The notes beneath the pieces were generated by a model. The model did no database searches. It worked only from the letters and a program-made list of their open reading frames with translations, and was not told the origin of the DNA. DNA of 64,000 nt from Undaria pinnatifida (Eukaryota > Sar > Phaeophyceae > Laminariales > Alariaceae): positions 7,268,838 to 7,332,837 of the forward strand of contig JABAKD010000025.1 in the NCBI GenBank assembly GCA_012845835.1. The letters run 5' to 3'. Positions 36,650-47,099 of this stretch are shown here, piece after piece. The position numbers were made by a program, and so were the translations under genes. The stretch's first letter is position 1; each line of letters begins with the position of its first letter.

Positions 36650-37260
36650 TTTGATTCAGGTGTGTCCTTCGTTAACACGTCCCTTTATTCAGAAACGGAA
36701 GAAACGTGAACATATGCAATTATTATATGGCATCATACTTACTGCAGTTCGGTGCTCTGTGCAATTAATTGACGAGGGACGACAACATCTCAGAATGCAT
36801 AATGCACTTCTTACGCCAAACCTGAATGGATACTCTACAGGGCTCCCAGGGTATACTAACAAAAATGGTATACCCGTATACCCCTGGTGTTGAGCCACCG
36901 GGAGTACAGAACTTGAAGAAATTCCGGGTACGGGTATGAACGTCCTACAGAACTCACAGAAGTTCCGGGTATGGGCATGAAGGTCTTGAAGAAAACTCCC
37001 AGCACTTCCGGGCATATTGTAGCACGGGCGTGCAACTCACAAAATAAGTCCATGTACCCATACCCCGGGTATTTGTGGCGCTGGCGTACAGAACTCACAG
37101 AAGTTCCGGGCACGGGTATGAAAGTCGTGCAGAACTTACAGAAGTCCCGGGTACGGGTATGAGTGTCCTGCAGAACTTTCAGAAGATTTTTGTAGGGCAA
37201 TACCCGGGGTAAATAATACCCCGGGTATGGTTCGTACGTACTCTACAGAGCACAAGCTTG
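36650..37260. repeat. GTTCTGTAGGG minisatellite element, copy 2, with an empty MITE site
   Basis: GTGTCCTTCGTTAAC at 36660-36675 matches the left flank of the piggyBac-like MITE at 45818, but without the insertion. Downstream CAGAACTCACAGAAGTTCCG, ACGGGTATGA and a right end of TGTAGGG.AATACCCGGGG...CTCTACAGAGC are shared with 45990-46455. Confidence 0.65.
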
Positions 37261-37639
37261 GAAACTTATATCGAAGTTTTCCTTGGGTCTTTAGCACTGT
37301 CTCCGCCAAATTTCACCTTGATCGGGAACGACGGTCTTGTTAAGAATTTAGTGTTGGATGTTTGTTGGTGTTTTATGTCTGCGCCGAAATCTCGCCGAGG
37401 TTGAATCGAATTGTAAACACACCAGGTATGTAGTAAGATTCCATGTTCTTTTTTTCGCATATATATACACGTATTCCAACAAGTGTCGGGGTCAGTGCCC
37501 CCTTTCTCCGAGTCCTATTATATTGCGCAGTAGTTTACGAGATACGACCGTCGGATTGTTTATACAGTACATACTTCAGCTGGCCTAGCTCTCGTACATA
37601 TATTTGGTATGCACTACGAATTTATTTGAAGAACAACAC
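37261..37639. other. No feature recognised
   Basis: Short frames only. Confidence 0.3.
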
Positions 37640-40325
37640 GATCGACCTTTCTCGATAGGAAGCACATACTACATACTATCTATCTGGCAGTGTTAATCAC
37701 GAAGAAAGAAATCTAACTAGGAAACTCTTTTCCAAACGATTGTTTTGTATCGTTAGTTAATGCCCTGGGTGTGGGGATGCGTGCTAAAACGTTTGAGGCA
37801 GCACAGGCCTTGGGCCAAACGGTTCATGTACGATGACATGTATGTTTTACCTGAGAACAACGAAATATATTGATTTGCAATCAATCGTGTTCATTAGTTT
37901 GAGTTTGCTAATAACAACGTATTACTTTAGACTAGTCTATCGTAGGTACACCTTGCCCACGGGATAGATACACGTAGTCTAGTAAGTAAGGTAAAAAAAA
38001 CGTTTGTCAACGTGGAGGTTTAAGTCACAATGGTAATATTATTATAGTGTGTCATGTGGTCATCATGTACGGAGCTCCTGAAAGTAAGGATCTTCGGGAA
38101 ATATGAGATCCACCTCTACCTTCTAGCGTGGCATGCTTCAGAGCCATGCGCTTATAAATGTAAAGGAGGTTCATTCACTTCGAAACGGGTCAACACCTCT
38201 ATATCTGGTACCTACCTGGGCTTTGAATACATAATACGCACTGATGTTATTGAAAATGAAAATGCACTACTAGTCTACATGTTATACGGGGAGCGAATTC
38301 TGGATGATTATATATACCTGGGCTGTGGGAAGCCCGAGCCAAAACGCTCCAAAACGGTTGTCGCGGAAACCTTATCCTTCCAGCATCAATCAGCAGTCTC
38401 GTGTGTGTAACAGCGTGACTACCTACCGCAACGTCGCCTTTTATTGTTGTTTTGCTATTTATTTGTTGGACGAGGAAAACCATACACTCTAGTCTGCCGT
38501 TTTGCTAATAATGCGTAGGATTACTACATGCTTCACCGGGAAAATATTCGTTGTTTTACCTCGTACGTGCCTGGGTGGCGACGCAAGCAAATCACGCAGC
38601 AGCTAAATCACGTCTATGTATGTCCTCCTCGAACACCGTGTGTCCGCGCGAAAAACAAAACCCTCCATTTCTCCATCACCCCTCTTCTGAGATACCTCCC
38701 CCGATGACGGATATTATTCAAGGATTAACAGACCGCCCGTTGCTCAACTTCGCTCTCACTACAAAACAACGAAATTAAATAAGTTCTTTTTAGTACTACT
38801 GGATCCACTATTATACCATCACCTCGTTTTGGGCTGGTCGGTGTTTCTTGGCTACTTTCGCGGCGCTACCCACGTTCCAAAGGCGAAGACCTGCACCTCG
38901 GTATACATTATTGTCACTGTACTAATAGTTAGAATAAACGTGATTCGACCCGCAAAAACACGCCGTGTAGATCCGTACGAATACGCTTAGATCCACAGAT
39001 TGCCGCGCACAACTGCCAATCTACTACCAGGTCCAGGTATTAATATAACATTGATTGGCCGATTTACGGCGGGTACGCCATTTTGATTTATCTTATTTCT
39101 GCATTTTCGATCTCGTTTCCCCGCACACAACCGAAATGGGAAGTTTAACTTTTATAGCCCAGACCAGTCTGTGGACTGTGGAGACCGATTGGAAATTTGG
39201 CTCCGTTCCCATTTTTCCGAAACCTCTGTTAAATGTTGAAAGACGACGAAACTTAGGGCATATACACGGGGATACGTACTAGACTATGGCGGTGGTAATC
39301 GTACATATATCTGCAAATCGTCAAATAAATGCAAGAAGATATGGGGCACCCGCAGCACTCCAGCTAGCCGAGGCCGCGACTGCCTGCGCCCAAACGCACC
39401 TCGCAAGCACTCCACGGGCGTTTGGACATTCACAAGGCCTACGACGTCTTCGCGACCGTACCGTGCACCTGTCGTACGATCAGACGGTTCTTCCCGGCCA
39501 CGAGTAATCATCAACAACAGGGGGACTGTGGGCAGCAGTGTACCAAAATTCTGAACGGAGAGGGCGTGTCCAGCACGCTACGGGAGCACACTGGAAATCG
39601 TCGCGTCTTGAGGGAAACTTCAACCAAGGTCCAAGGAGACGCAATAAGAAGTGGAAGGACAAGAAGACACAGCCTTTCCTGCCCACTTGTTACTGTTGGT
39701 TTTACATCAAATCACATCGTCGTGATCAAGTCCGTGGTTACAGGACAGGCGCCTGTTACCTCAGCAGGACCTCTATACTCTCGGACAGCCCGAATCAGCA
39801 AGAATCCTGGGCGCCCCGTCTTTTCACACTGACCCAGGGACACGATGGTGCCTCTTCCAGTCGTCGGTGAGTTTGACGCAAATCGTATACCAGGTACATT
39901 TGTTATCCCTCCATAGTGCCGATATGTACCATCCAAAAGGACAGCGGCAACCGGCATTACTCCGTGTACTTCCACTACTTGTTGACTTGACTCTTACCGA
40001 TACATACCGTTCTGCGCGGAAGAAGGGCCATACCACGAAAGGAGGGTCGCACGTTTTCGGCCAAGCAAAGCGCTTCTGACCTTGTGACCGCTGCACATCC
40101 TCGAGTGCGTGGCAATAATATCGGTTAGCATTTTGCGAGTTTGCGATGTTTATGCATTATTTAGGGCTCGTAGAGCGCAGAAAAATAGTTAACGGGTTGC
40201 GCGCACAAAAGAACGCCTTCGAGGTCATGTTGCGAGTGAGATGTTGGGCTCCTCATGTTTGGAGCTTAGAAGATTCCGCTTCACCCCTAGCATGGGATAA
40301 CTCCCCACTGGTACACTAATACCCT
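37640..40325 (-). mobile_element. Large unclassified mobile element, copy A (degenerate)
   Basis: Collinear in inverted orientation with 53090-55545. On the minus strand, conserved protein-like blocks in order are VAAVLLDGTYRHYGGITN and FASNSPTT, KTGRPGF and REYRGP (39975-39712); LLGPWLKFPSRRDDFQ, HSPPVVDDYSWPG (39650-39490); GARYGRE and PVECLRGAFGRR (39470-39390). They lie in different frames with stops. Downstream similarity is at DNA level to about 37640. No catalytic motif of a known transposase, integrase or RT is recognisable, so the class is open. The terminal block 40190-40325 also occurs alone elsewhere. Confidence 0.7.
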
Positions 40326-41397
40326 GACAGTTTTGGTGTTAATTTCGATAGCTAACGGCCGATGTGTGTGTGAAGACAAAGTGTTACCAGGTACTGTACA
40401 GTATTGTGTCCTCTGCATAAAGGTAGTTGGTACGCCTAAACAAAGGCTATCAAAATCGATTTATGTTAGAATCCCGCAACACGGCCATTGGTTATTATCA
40501 TGTGGCGTCCTACCGCCTGACTGAGCGCAGTCTAGGCCTCCAAATCTTCATAGGCACAACATTCCTGTGAGTAAGACCCAATGCTGCTGTAACGCGCTAT
40601 CCTCCCGGTCAGCGAATAGGACGGTTGCCCTCGAAATGGGGTAAGAGCGGTCTCGCACACCGACGACTTACGCGGGGCCCATTGCGTTATGCATGATTAT
40701 ATATATATTGAAAATAGTTTGGCAGGAATCCAGATGCACCGGATATTGTCTCAAGATACGCTAGCAAACAGACTCAAACAACGGATTGACTGAGTAGCTT
40801 CACTACACCAAGAGATACGTGGCCCAGATTCCATTATGTATTCTACCAGCTAGCTATTAGACAAAGTGTTTTTGATGTCCTACATACCGTAACACTTCTA
40901 CTGTACTGCACAGAAGTGAAAAAAAAAGCTTCTCGACTGCCCGCCCAAGATCAACGTCCCCCACGCCGTGGTACTGATAACAAGGACACGCGAAAGGGAT
41001 GTCTCTATAGTGCGGTGATACGGTAGGGGTCACACCGTTGAGGTCAAACGTCTAAACGTCTCTGGACGTTATAGCTCATCAAGTGAGGAACTGCCGGTTG
41101 GTCTGGCGTCGTTCTACGGTAGCCGCGCCCCCAACTTTTCTTTACACCGAAATCGGCGGTTTTTGAAACCAGCTCCCGGCCGTGTGTCCTCGAATACGGT
41201 GCCCTTCCTTGCCACCCCGACGTGAGCGTTCAATCGTCCTTTAACTTTGCAAACAAGAAAATAAATGGAGGTGTATTTTTTTCATATAATCATTCCTCGT
41301 GTCGAGGAGTCATGAAACGTTCGCTAAATTAAAGAAATCGCCGTTTTTTTTAAGGGGGGGGGGCTGTCGTAGAATCAGTCTCTGGTGGTTTTACATG
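40326..41397. other. No gene recognised; one short duplicated block
   Basis: 41135-41215 contains AAACCAGCTCCCGGCCGTGT, the reverse complement of a block in 48845-49110. The rest is unassigned. Confidence 0.3.
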
Positions 41398-41455
41398 AAT
41401 TTTCGTCGGATTGCGCGAGCGAATGCCTTTGGCGGGTGAGATATTTTCGGTGTAT
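41398..41455 (-). mobile_element. Short terminal fragment of the large element
   Basis: CGGATTGCGCGAGCGAATGC matches the terminal block of 40190-40325 and 53170-53200. Confidence 0.35.
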
Positions 41456-42099
41456 TTATATTCGTGAAAAATTCTCGGTCAACACATAAAACCTTAGGTC
41501 ACGGAAAAAAATGTTTTTTCGTCGATTTTATTAGCTTAGTTAGGGAAAAAAGCTAAAATTTAGGCTTTATTTAGGCACAAGGGTGTAGAGGACCGGGCAG
41601 CCGCATCGCTCGAGCTATGCCACCACGCGCGAGCGCACGAGACTGAGAAGGGTCGTTCCCATGGTCATAAGCTATCGCAGAAGGCGCGGTGAGCTTCTGA
41701 CTCTCCTCTTCGAGTTGACAAAATGAACATAGGAGGCCGACCGAGCGAGCTCGCTGACGGCAGAAGCCTTGGAACAGCTGAGACTTTTGTCGCGTTGGGC
41801 GTTGTAGCGCAACGAGTTGGCGACGAATTTCACCTTCGAAGGCACCGACTTCCCCCTACGAGTAAGGCCAACTCCATTCGCACAACAACGCGGGTGACTT
41901 CCGCGAGCGATGCTGCTGTAATGACGGTTCTGTGCCGGGTGGAGGATTGCTTTGCGAGCGAATTGAGGCTTGTACTCATTAAGATTCAACCCTCGTTGGT
42001 TTCGGAAAAAATACCGAAATTTCATCCAAAACTGAAATAAATGTAGTACGTATCGCTAAGAACGACCCTTAGGCCACATCTAAGCGCCCTCCACGAATC
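41456..42099. other. Unassigned; overlapping antisense frames
   Basis: A plus frame (41723-42040) and a minus frame (41672-42025) overlap. Neither has a motif. A TAGCGCAACGAGTTGGCGAC stretch faintly resembles the SINE body. Confidence 0.25.
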
Positions 42100-42340
42100 G
42101 TGCTTATTGTTGATGATATCGTCATCATCGTCAGGCCTCTTCACAGCTTTGCTTCCTCTTCTTGTCTTGCCTTTTCTTGCTTTTGTTGTCGTTTCTTTTC
42201 TTTTCTTTCCTTTCTCTTCTTATTTGTTCTGTGTTTCTTTTTTCCAATTGACTTGCGTCTGTCGTGCGTATGCGAAGTGATAGATAGTACGTGTAATATA
42301 TGCGTGGTAGTCTTTCTTGGGTGGCAAGCGGTATAGTCGG
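42100..42340 (+). repeat. Dispersed repeat shared with 21005-21175
   Basis: T/C-rich tract followed by CCAATTGACTTGCGTCTGTC. Confidence 0.5.
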
Positions 42341-42499
42341 TTTTTCCAGGCGCGAGTAATGAGACGTATGCACCAGGTATAGACCTGGCACATCGTAGAC
42401 TGACTCGCGATTTCACTTTTTTTATATGTTTCTGGTGGAGGCATGAACTGCGTCAGCTGTGATAGATGCGTGTACCACCTTGGGTTGTTTGTGTCTTTC

Positions 42500-42577
42500 C
42501 CTAGGGCATTCCTCAGCTCCATAGTGACTGGAGCCTGTCCTGTGACCACGGACGTGATTGTGCGAGTAAATGTGAGA
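42500..42577 (+). mobile_element. Short internal fragment of the large element
   Basis: GACTGGAGCCTGTCCTGTGA and CACGGACGTGATT...GTGAGAAC match 53675-53735 in orientation and order. It runs directly into an (AAC)n tract, at the same place where the full copy has AACAACAGCAAC. Confidence 0.5.
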
Positions 42578-42707
42578 ACAACAACAACAACAACAACAAA
42601 AACAACAACAACAAAAACAACAACAAAAACAACAACAACAAAAACAACAACAACAGCAACAATAAAAACAACATCATCAACAACAACAACAACAACAACA
42701 ACAACAG
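42578..42707. repeat. (AAC)n microsatellite
   Basis: About 43 triplets, mostly AAC with AAA interruptions. It seems to have expanded from a short AACAACAGCAAC present in the large element. Confidence 0.95.
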
Positions 42708-43299
42708 CACAGTTCACAGAGACGGAGACGGAGACTCGCATCATTGTTTCATGGTGCACTACATCCAAACCTATATGATACACCGGGATGAATCATCCAT
42801 CCCCACCGTATATGACCGCGCTCGTCCTAGAACTGGGTTGCCCGTTATATTTTGAAGATCGAGTGTATCAACGATATCCCTATACACATTTCCAGTTGCG
42901 TATTTTCTTCATCCTAAATCCGTTGACCGTATCAGGTACCTGGTATAGACTACTGTATATTTCATTCTCCGGTCACCCAAACTCCGGATATTTGCATTTT
43001 CTTCTACTCCGGAGTACTTTTTTACCGGGAATCATTCAACAAGCCATGCTCGGCATACAACTTCCCGTTCGGTTTTTGGAGAAAAAAACGACACCGACGT
43101 CATCACGCACGTCCAATTTTCCGTTGGATATTTTTTCAGAAACGCGTCGTCACGATTCCGGATGAAGACAAAGGCGCCAAATAAATGTCGATCTAGGATT
43201 CCCCACCAACACAATAATTCAACCGCAAAACTGGCCAATCAGAAAACTGCGGGCACGAAATCTCTCTCCGTACTTTGAGCACTATCGTGAAAATGACAG
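42708..43299. other. No feature recognised
   Basis: The 125-codon frame 42788-43165 has no motif. Confidence 0.3.
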
Positions 43300-43540
43300 C
43301 ACGCTCCTCCAGCTTTGAGATCGAAGCTTTCGTCGAAACTCGCATTTAAAAGCTGTGTGTGATACTCCGATCGCGGGTATCACTGTGCGTGTCCTCATTG
43401 AGGGTATAGGTCGGTGACTCCCCTTAGAATAGCTTGTACCAGGGTCAGTGGGGTGATATTGACCAACCTGTGTACGGAAGCTATAAATAAACCCGTTTGT
43501 GAGGGGATAGCATCTATCTGACGGCTGTGGAATGCACCAG
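43300..43540 (+). repeat. ~270-bp dispersed repeat, copy F3
   Basis: Near full length: CCAGCTTTGAGATCGAAG to TCTGACGGCTGTGGAATGCA. Confidence 0.8.
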
Positions 43541-43731
43541 TATGCTAGACTATACATACATGTCCTGGAGTCGTATTATTGGATGAAGGGAGGGGGGCGG
43601 GTAAAGGAGGGATATCTCAAGTAATTGAATGGGTTTTTACTGCGCGCGTAATGCTATAGACTAGTCTAGACTAGACTACTAGTCTATATTTGAAAAAAAT
43701 AATACTCGATCGAGTAATATAATTCGTTGAG

Positions 43732-43762
43732 CTGTGAGTGTGAGTGTGAGTGTGAGGGTGAG
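43732..43762. repeat. (TGTGAG)n microsatellite
   Basis: Five GTGTGA-type hexamers directly before a decayed dispersed-repeat copy. Confidence 0.85.
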
Positions 43763-43890
43763 AGATCGACCAAAAAGGATTTTGATCAAAACTGAAAGGA
43801 TTGCAAGCTGCGTGTCATACTTCAATCGCGCCTGTTACGGGGTGTGTAAACACTCGTGAGTGATACAGGTCGGTAACTCACCTGCTGATG
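43762..43890 (+). repeat. ~270-bp dispersed repeat, copy F4 (decayed)
   Basis: GAGATCGA, TTGCAAGCTG.GTGTCATAC, CAATCGCGC, AGGTCGGTAACTC in order. Confidence 0.6.
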
Positions 43891-44094
43891 TCACAATGGC
43901 CAGACGGAATATATAGTAGGCGATGGTGGGGGCGGCGGGGAAAGCGGGGAGGAATTGTTATTTTACACTTGAAGACCACGTGTAAGTGAAATAGAGCTAC
44001 TGCATGGGTGGATCGAAACATAGAGAGATGATATCACCTGTCGGATAGTGTTTACCTGGTATACGTCTAGATGCTTTCGATGTTTGGTGAGGCA

Positions 44095-44900
44095 GAAGCA
44101 GGGGGGCTCGGCATTGCATCCATTACAGCAGTACGGAACAGGAACATACAGGGAGGGGTGAAACCGATAGCAAGCCCGTTGAAACGGGATATCCAAATGT
44201 TCCAACCGCCTAGTGGGAGCGGACAGTGGACCCGTGCTACTATAGACTAGAAGCACAGCATAGGAGCAGGTCTAGCACATTTCGCAAAAACATGTTTTCT
44301 TATTTGCGGGGATTGGTTAAGTCATACCTGATGATAGTCAAGTCATTGACCGAAACTGCGGTAGTTTTTTTTATTTCCGTGGGCCCCTTTTGGGAGTGGT
44401 TCGGGGTCATTCGAGCGCGTGTGACTCCCCTGTTCATTTTTCGGTCTTGCGGTTTCGTGCCGTCCTAATTGTTCTGTGATTTGAAGCCGCGATGAAATGT
44501 CAAGCTGCGCTGCGTGCAAACAATCACCTGGAGCATTTTGTTCGTGGGGTATAAATCGTGGGGTGCAGGGTCACTCTTGTGGGTAGCTCAAACCCACTAC
44601 CGCCGTTAAAGGTAGGATATCCACCCTATCGTACCACCATATCGTACCGTTGGTCCATGGTCAACGGAATAGTCAACTGATATTCAGTGGACGGTCAACT
44701 AAGAGTCAACGGATAGTCCGGAGCAACAAACGCTGCCCAACGTTGTTGGATTTTAGCAATGCCAATTCGTTGTATACCAGGCATTAGTAGTACCTGCTAG
44801 AATATGATGACCGACGAAGGCTACGATAGGCGGTAGGGGGGTTACCCATTTTCTTCATAACCGGGTTTTCACCAGTCGCACCAATGACTCTGCACCACAC
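44095..44900 (+). repeat. ~850-bp dispersed repeat, copy 2
   Basis: Collinear with 28910-29710 (see that entry). It includes the GTCAAC run at 44660-44715 and GGGGGTTACCC at 44836. Confidence 0.7.
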
Positions 44901-45085
44901 TGACCAAATACTTCAGACGAGGTTTAGGCGCCGCGTAGCTAACCATTCCGTTTGGGATTAACACCGCATAATCAAAACAACCCGGAAGCTTAAGACCGAG
45001 AACGAATAGGGGCGTCACTCGCGCGAGTGACGCCGGACAACCAAAATTGGCCCCAAACGTGACCCCCCAAATGTGTCCTTGATTT
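44890..45085 (-). repeat. ~850-bp dispersed repeat, inverted partial copy
   Basis: Contains GTCACTCGCGCGAGTGACGCC, and on the minus strand TTCTCGGTCTTAAG..., matching the middle of 44095-44900. Directly abutted in opposite orientation, making a partial palindrome. Confidence 0.55.
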
Positions 45086-45116
45086 GATGGTACATAATAA
45101 CGATAGCTACAGTGTA

Positions 45117-45262
45117 ATTGCAAGGGGAGTCGCCGACCTATATCCTCAATGAGGCCACACAACCCGTAACACGCGCGATCGGAGTATCACACACAGCTTG
45201 CAAAGACGAGTTTCGACAAAATATTCGATCTCACAGCAGCTGGAGTGTATTTTCATTTTTTA
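45117..45262 (-). repeat. ~270-bp dispersed repeat, copy R1
   Basis: GGAGTCGCCGACCTATATCC through CTGGAGTGTATTTTC; the distal half is missing. Confidence 0.8.
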
Positions 45263-45344
45263 TGATAATAACGATAGTACCTGAAATAGTACATTTCTTT
45301 ATAAATTTGGCAAGAGTACATAAATAGTGACAGTACATTGTCCT

Positions 45345-45592
45345 CTCCCTTTTTTATAATCGTTACGTTTTACTTTTTCTCTCAACTCGAAAGACGTGCC
45401 ACTCTCTGTTTTCGAGCTCAAATCGAAAGGTGTTTACCCTTAGCGACCTTAAGCACAACCAACCCGCGGTCACAGGTGTCTTTCCTCTTCCCCCCCCCCG
45501 GTACGTGCCTTCTTTTTTATCGTGCATAGTATTCAGCACTCCCTCTTTCACCTTTTTTTGCTCGTTGATTTTCGTCGAATTTTGTGCGCTTA
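45345..45592 (-). mobile_element. tRNA-like SINE, copy 3, distal part
   Basis: Collinear with 29925-30180 (CTCAACTCG, TTACC.TTAGCGACCTTAA, CCCCCCCGGTACGTGCCTTC, GTATTCAGCA.TCCC). The head lies at 46466-46565, beyond an inserted minisatellite element. Confidence 0.6.
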
Positions 45593-45593
45593 A

Positions 45594-46460
45594 GTTCTGT
45601 AGGGTTTGTGGGTTCCGGGTAAGGGTACGGGGGTCTTACAGAACTTCCAGAAGCTTCGGGTACGGGTATGAAAGTGTTCCAGAACTTCCAGAAGTTCCGG
45701 GTATTATGGCACAGGCATACAGAACTCACAGAAGTTCCCGGAGGGTACAAAACATGCTGTACCCGTACCCCGTGTATTGTGGCACGGGTCTTACAGAACT
45801 CACAAAAGTGTCCTTCGTTAACCCCTTTAGAGCCCCCGAACCCCTCCCTATACTAAATCCAAGTAATTTTGATCCCAAAAACGGGATTCCAGTTGTAAAG
45901 GGGTTAAGACGTTAACGCGTGCCCTTAGAAACGAAAGAAACATCAGCAAGAGAAGTGCTCTCATTCTATGATACGTACTGCTGTGTTCGTTAATCGCTTT
46001 GTGTGACTGACAAAACATGACATCATAATTAATGCCTAAAACACTTTTCGGATTATTAACCTGGAATTAATACAGAGCTCGCCGGGTATTGTAACAAAGA
46101 TATACCCGTACCCCGGATATTGTGTCAAAGTCTTACATGAATGAGTCGCAGAGTTTCCGGGTAAGGGTATGAGGGTGTTACAGAACTTCCAGAAGTTCCG
46201 GGTATTGTGGCACAGGCGTACAGAACTCACAGAAAATACGAGCGGGTACAAAACTTGCTATACCCGTACCCCGGGTATCGTGGGCACGGGCGTGCAGAAC
46301 TTCCAGAAGTGTTCCGGGTACAGGTATGAATGTCGTACAGAACTTCCAGAAGTTCCGGGTACGGGTATGAATGCCCTACAGAACTTACAGAAGTTCTTTG
46401 TAGGGTAATACCCGGGGTAAATACTCCGGGTACGGTTTGTACGTACCCTACAGAACACAA
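45594..46460. repeat. GTTCTGTAGGG minisatellite element, copy 3 (complete)
   Basis: Left end GTTCTGTAGGGTTTGTGGGT, right end reverse complement GTTCTGTAGGGTACGTAC, so the termini are inverted repeats. The interior is 35-40-bp units (AGAACTTCCAGAAGTTCCGG, GTACGGGTATGA). It sits inside SINE copy 3. Foldback-type DNA elements have this organisation, but the class is inferred. Confidence 0.6.
45818..45907 (-). mobile_element. 90-bp piggyBac-like MITE, copy 3
   Basis: Perfect TTAA on both flanks, termini CCCCTTTAGAGCC and GTAAAGGGG, inverted relative to the other copies. The related element at 36660 shows the same flanks unoccupied. Confidence 0.85.
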
Positions 46461-46465
46461 CCTTG

Positions 46466-46565
46466 AAATTTTGCTTAGTCGGGGCGATTCAAACCAGCAT
46501 CATGGACTTTGCAAAGGACTAGAGTCGCCTGCTGCTCCACAGAGGGCGCATACCAAATCGTACCT
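46466..46565 (-). mobile_element. tRNA-like SINE, copy 3, head
   Basis: On the minus strand box-A-like TGTGGAGCAGCAGG (46531-46545) and box-B-like GGTTTGAATC (46486-46495). Stems do not pair well enough for a tRNA. Confidence 0.6.
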
Positions 46566-46574
46566 ATTACATAA

Positions 46575-47092
46575 TGTAATGCTTGTAGAGTGTCAGTATA
46601 TCTGGTAATAGATTCGGTAAGATAGTCCGCAGAGTCATGGTCTATTGGCCACAAGAAGATTCTCATGAACGGAATATTCTGAGTGAAGCGGATGACCCGT
46701 AGAATCTAGCTAGCTTATACCACAAGAGCGTTCTCGGAAATGGAACGTTCCTCCTCTGGACAAGATAGAAAAAAGTAAGCGCGTTAGGCGCTCATGGGAA
46801 CATGGAAGATCCAGGAGAACGTTCCTTGTACGTTCCATAGGTAAAGGTCCAGAAGAAAGCACAGCAGCAATGCTGGGGTGAAGCGAACTCTGTGAGCTTC
46901 ACCGCACTCCCGTGCTCCCACTCCTCCTCCTCCTCTTCTTCGTCCTCCTTCTACTTTCCTGTCTCCTCGAGCTTCTCATAGCTCAATGCCAATAATGAGA
47001 AATCTATAAAGAAGAACCGGTGCTGTCTCCAAGCGAAGCTGATACCCCTGCGTCCTTTCCCTCTCACCTTCCGGCACCACGACTCCTTCACA
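46575..47092 (+). mobile_element. Solo LTR
   Basis: 518 bp, starts TGTAATGC and ends CCTTCACA, flanked by ATAA on both sides (46571-46574 and 47093-47096), a 4-bp target-site duplication. It matches the 5' LTR at 13799-14286 in inverted orientation, with one extra CTCCTCCTCCTC-type tract. No internal region is present, so it arose by LTR-LTR recombination or is a solo remnant. Confidence 0.8.
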
Positions 47093-47099
47093 ATAATGC

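Noticed and set aside
42220-42783. 187-codon minus-strand frame
   Set aside because: The centre is a Val run from the (AAC)n tract and the rest spans two unrelated repeats.
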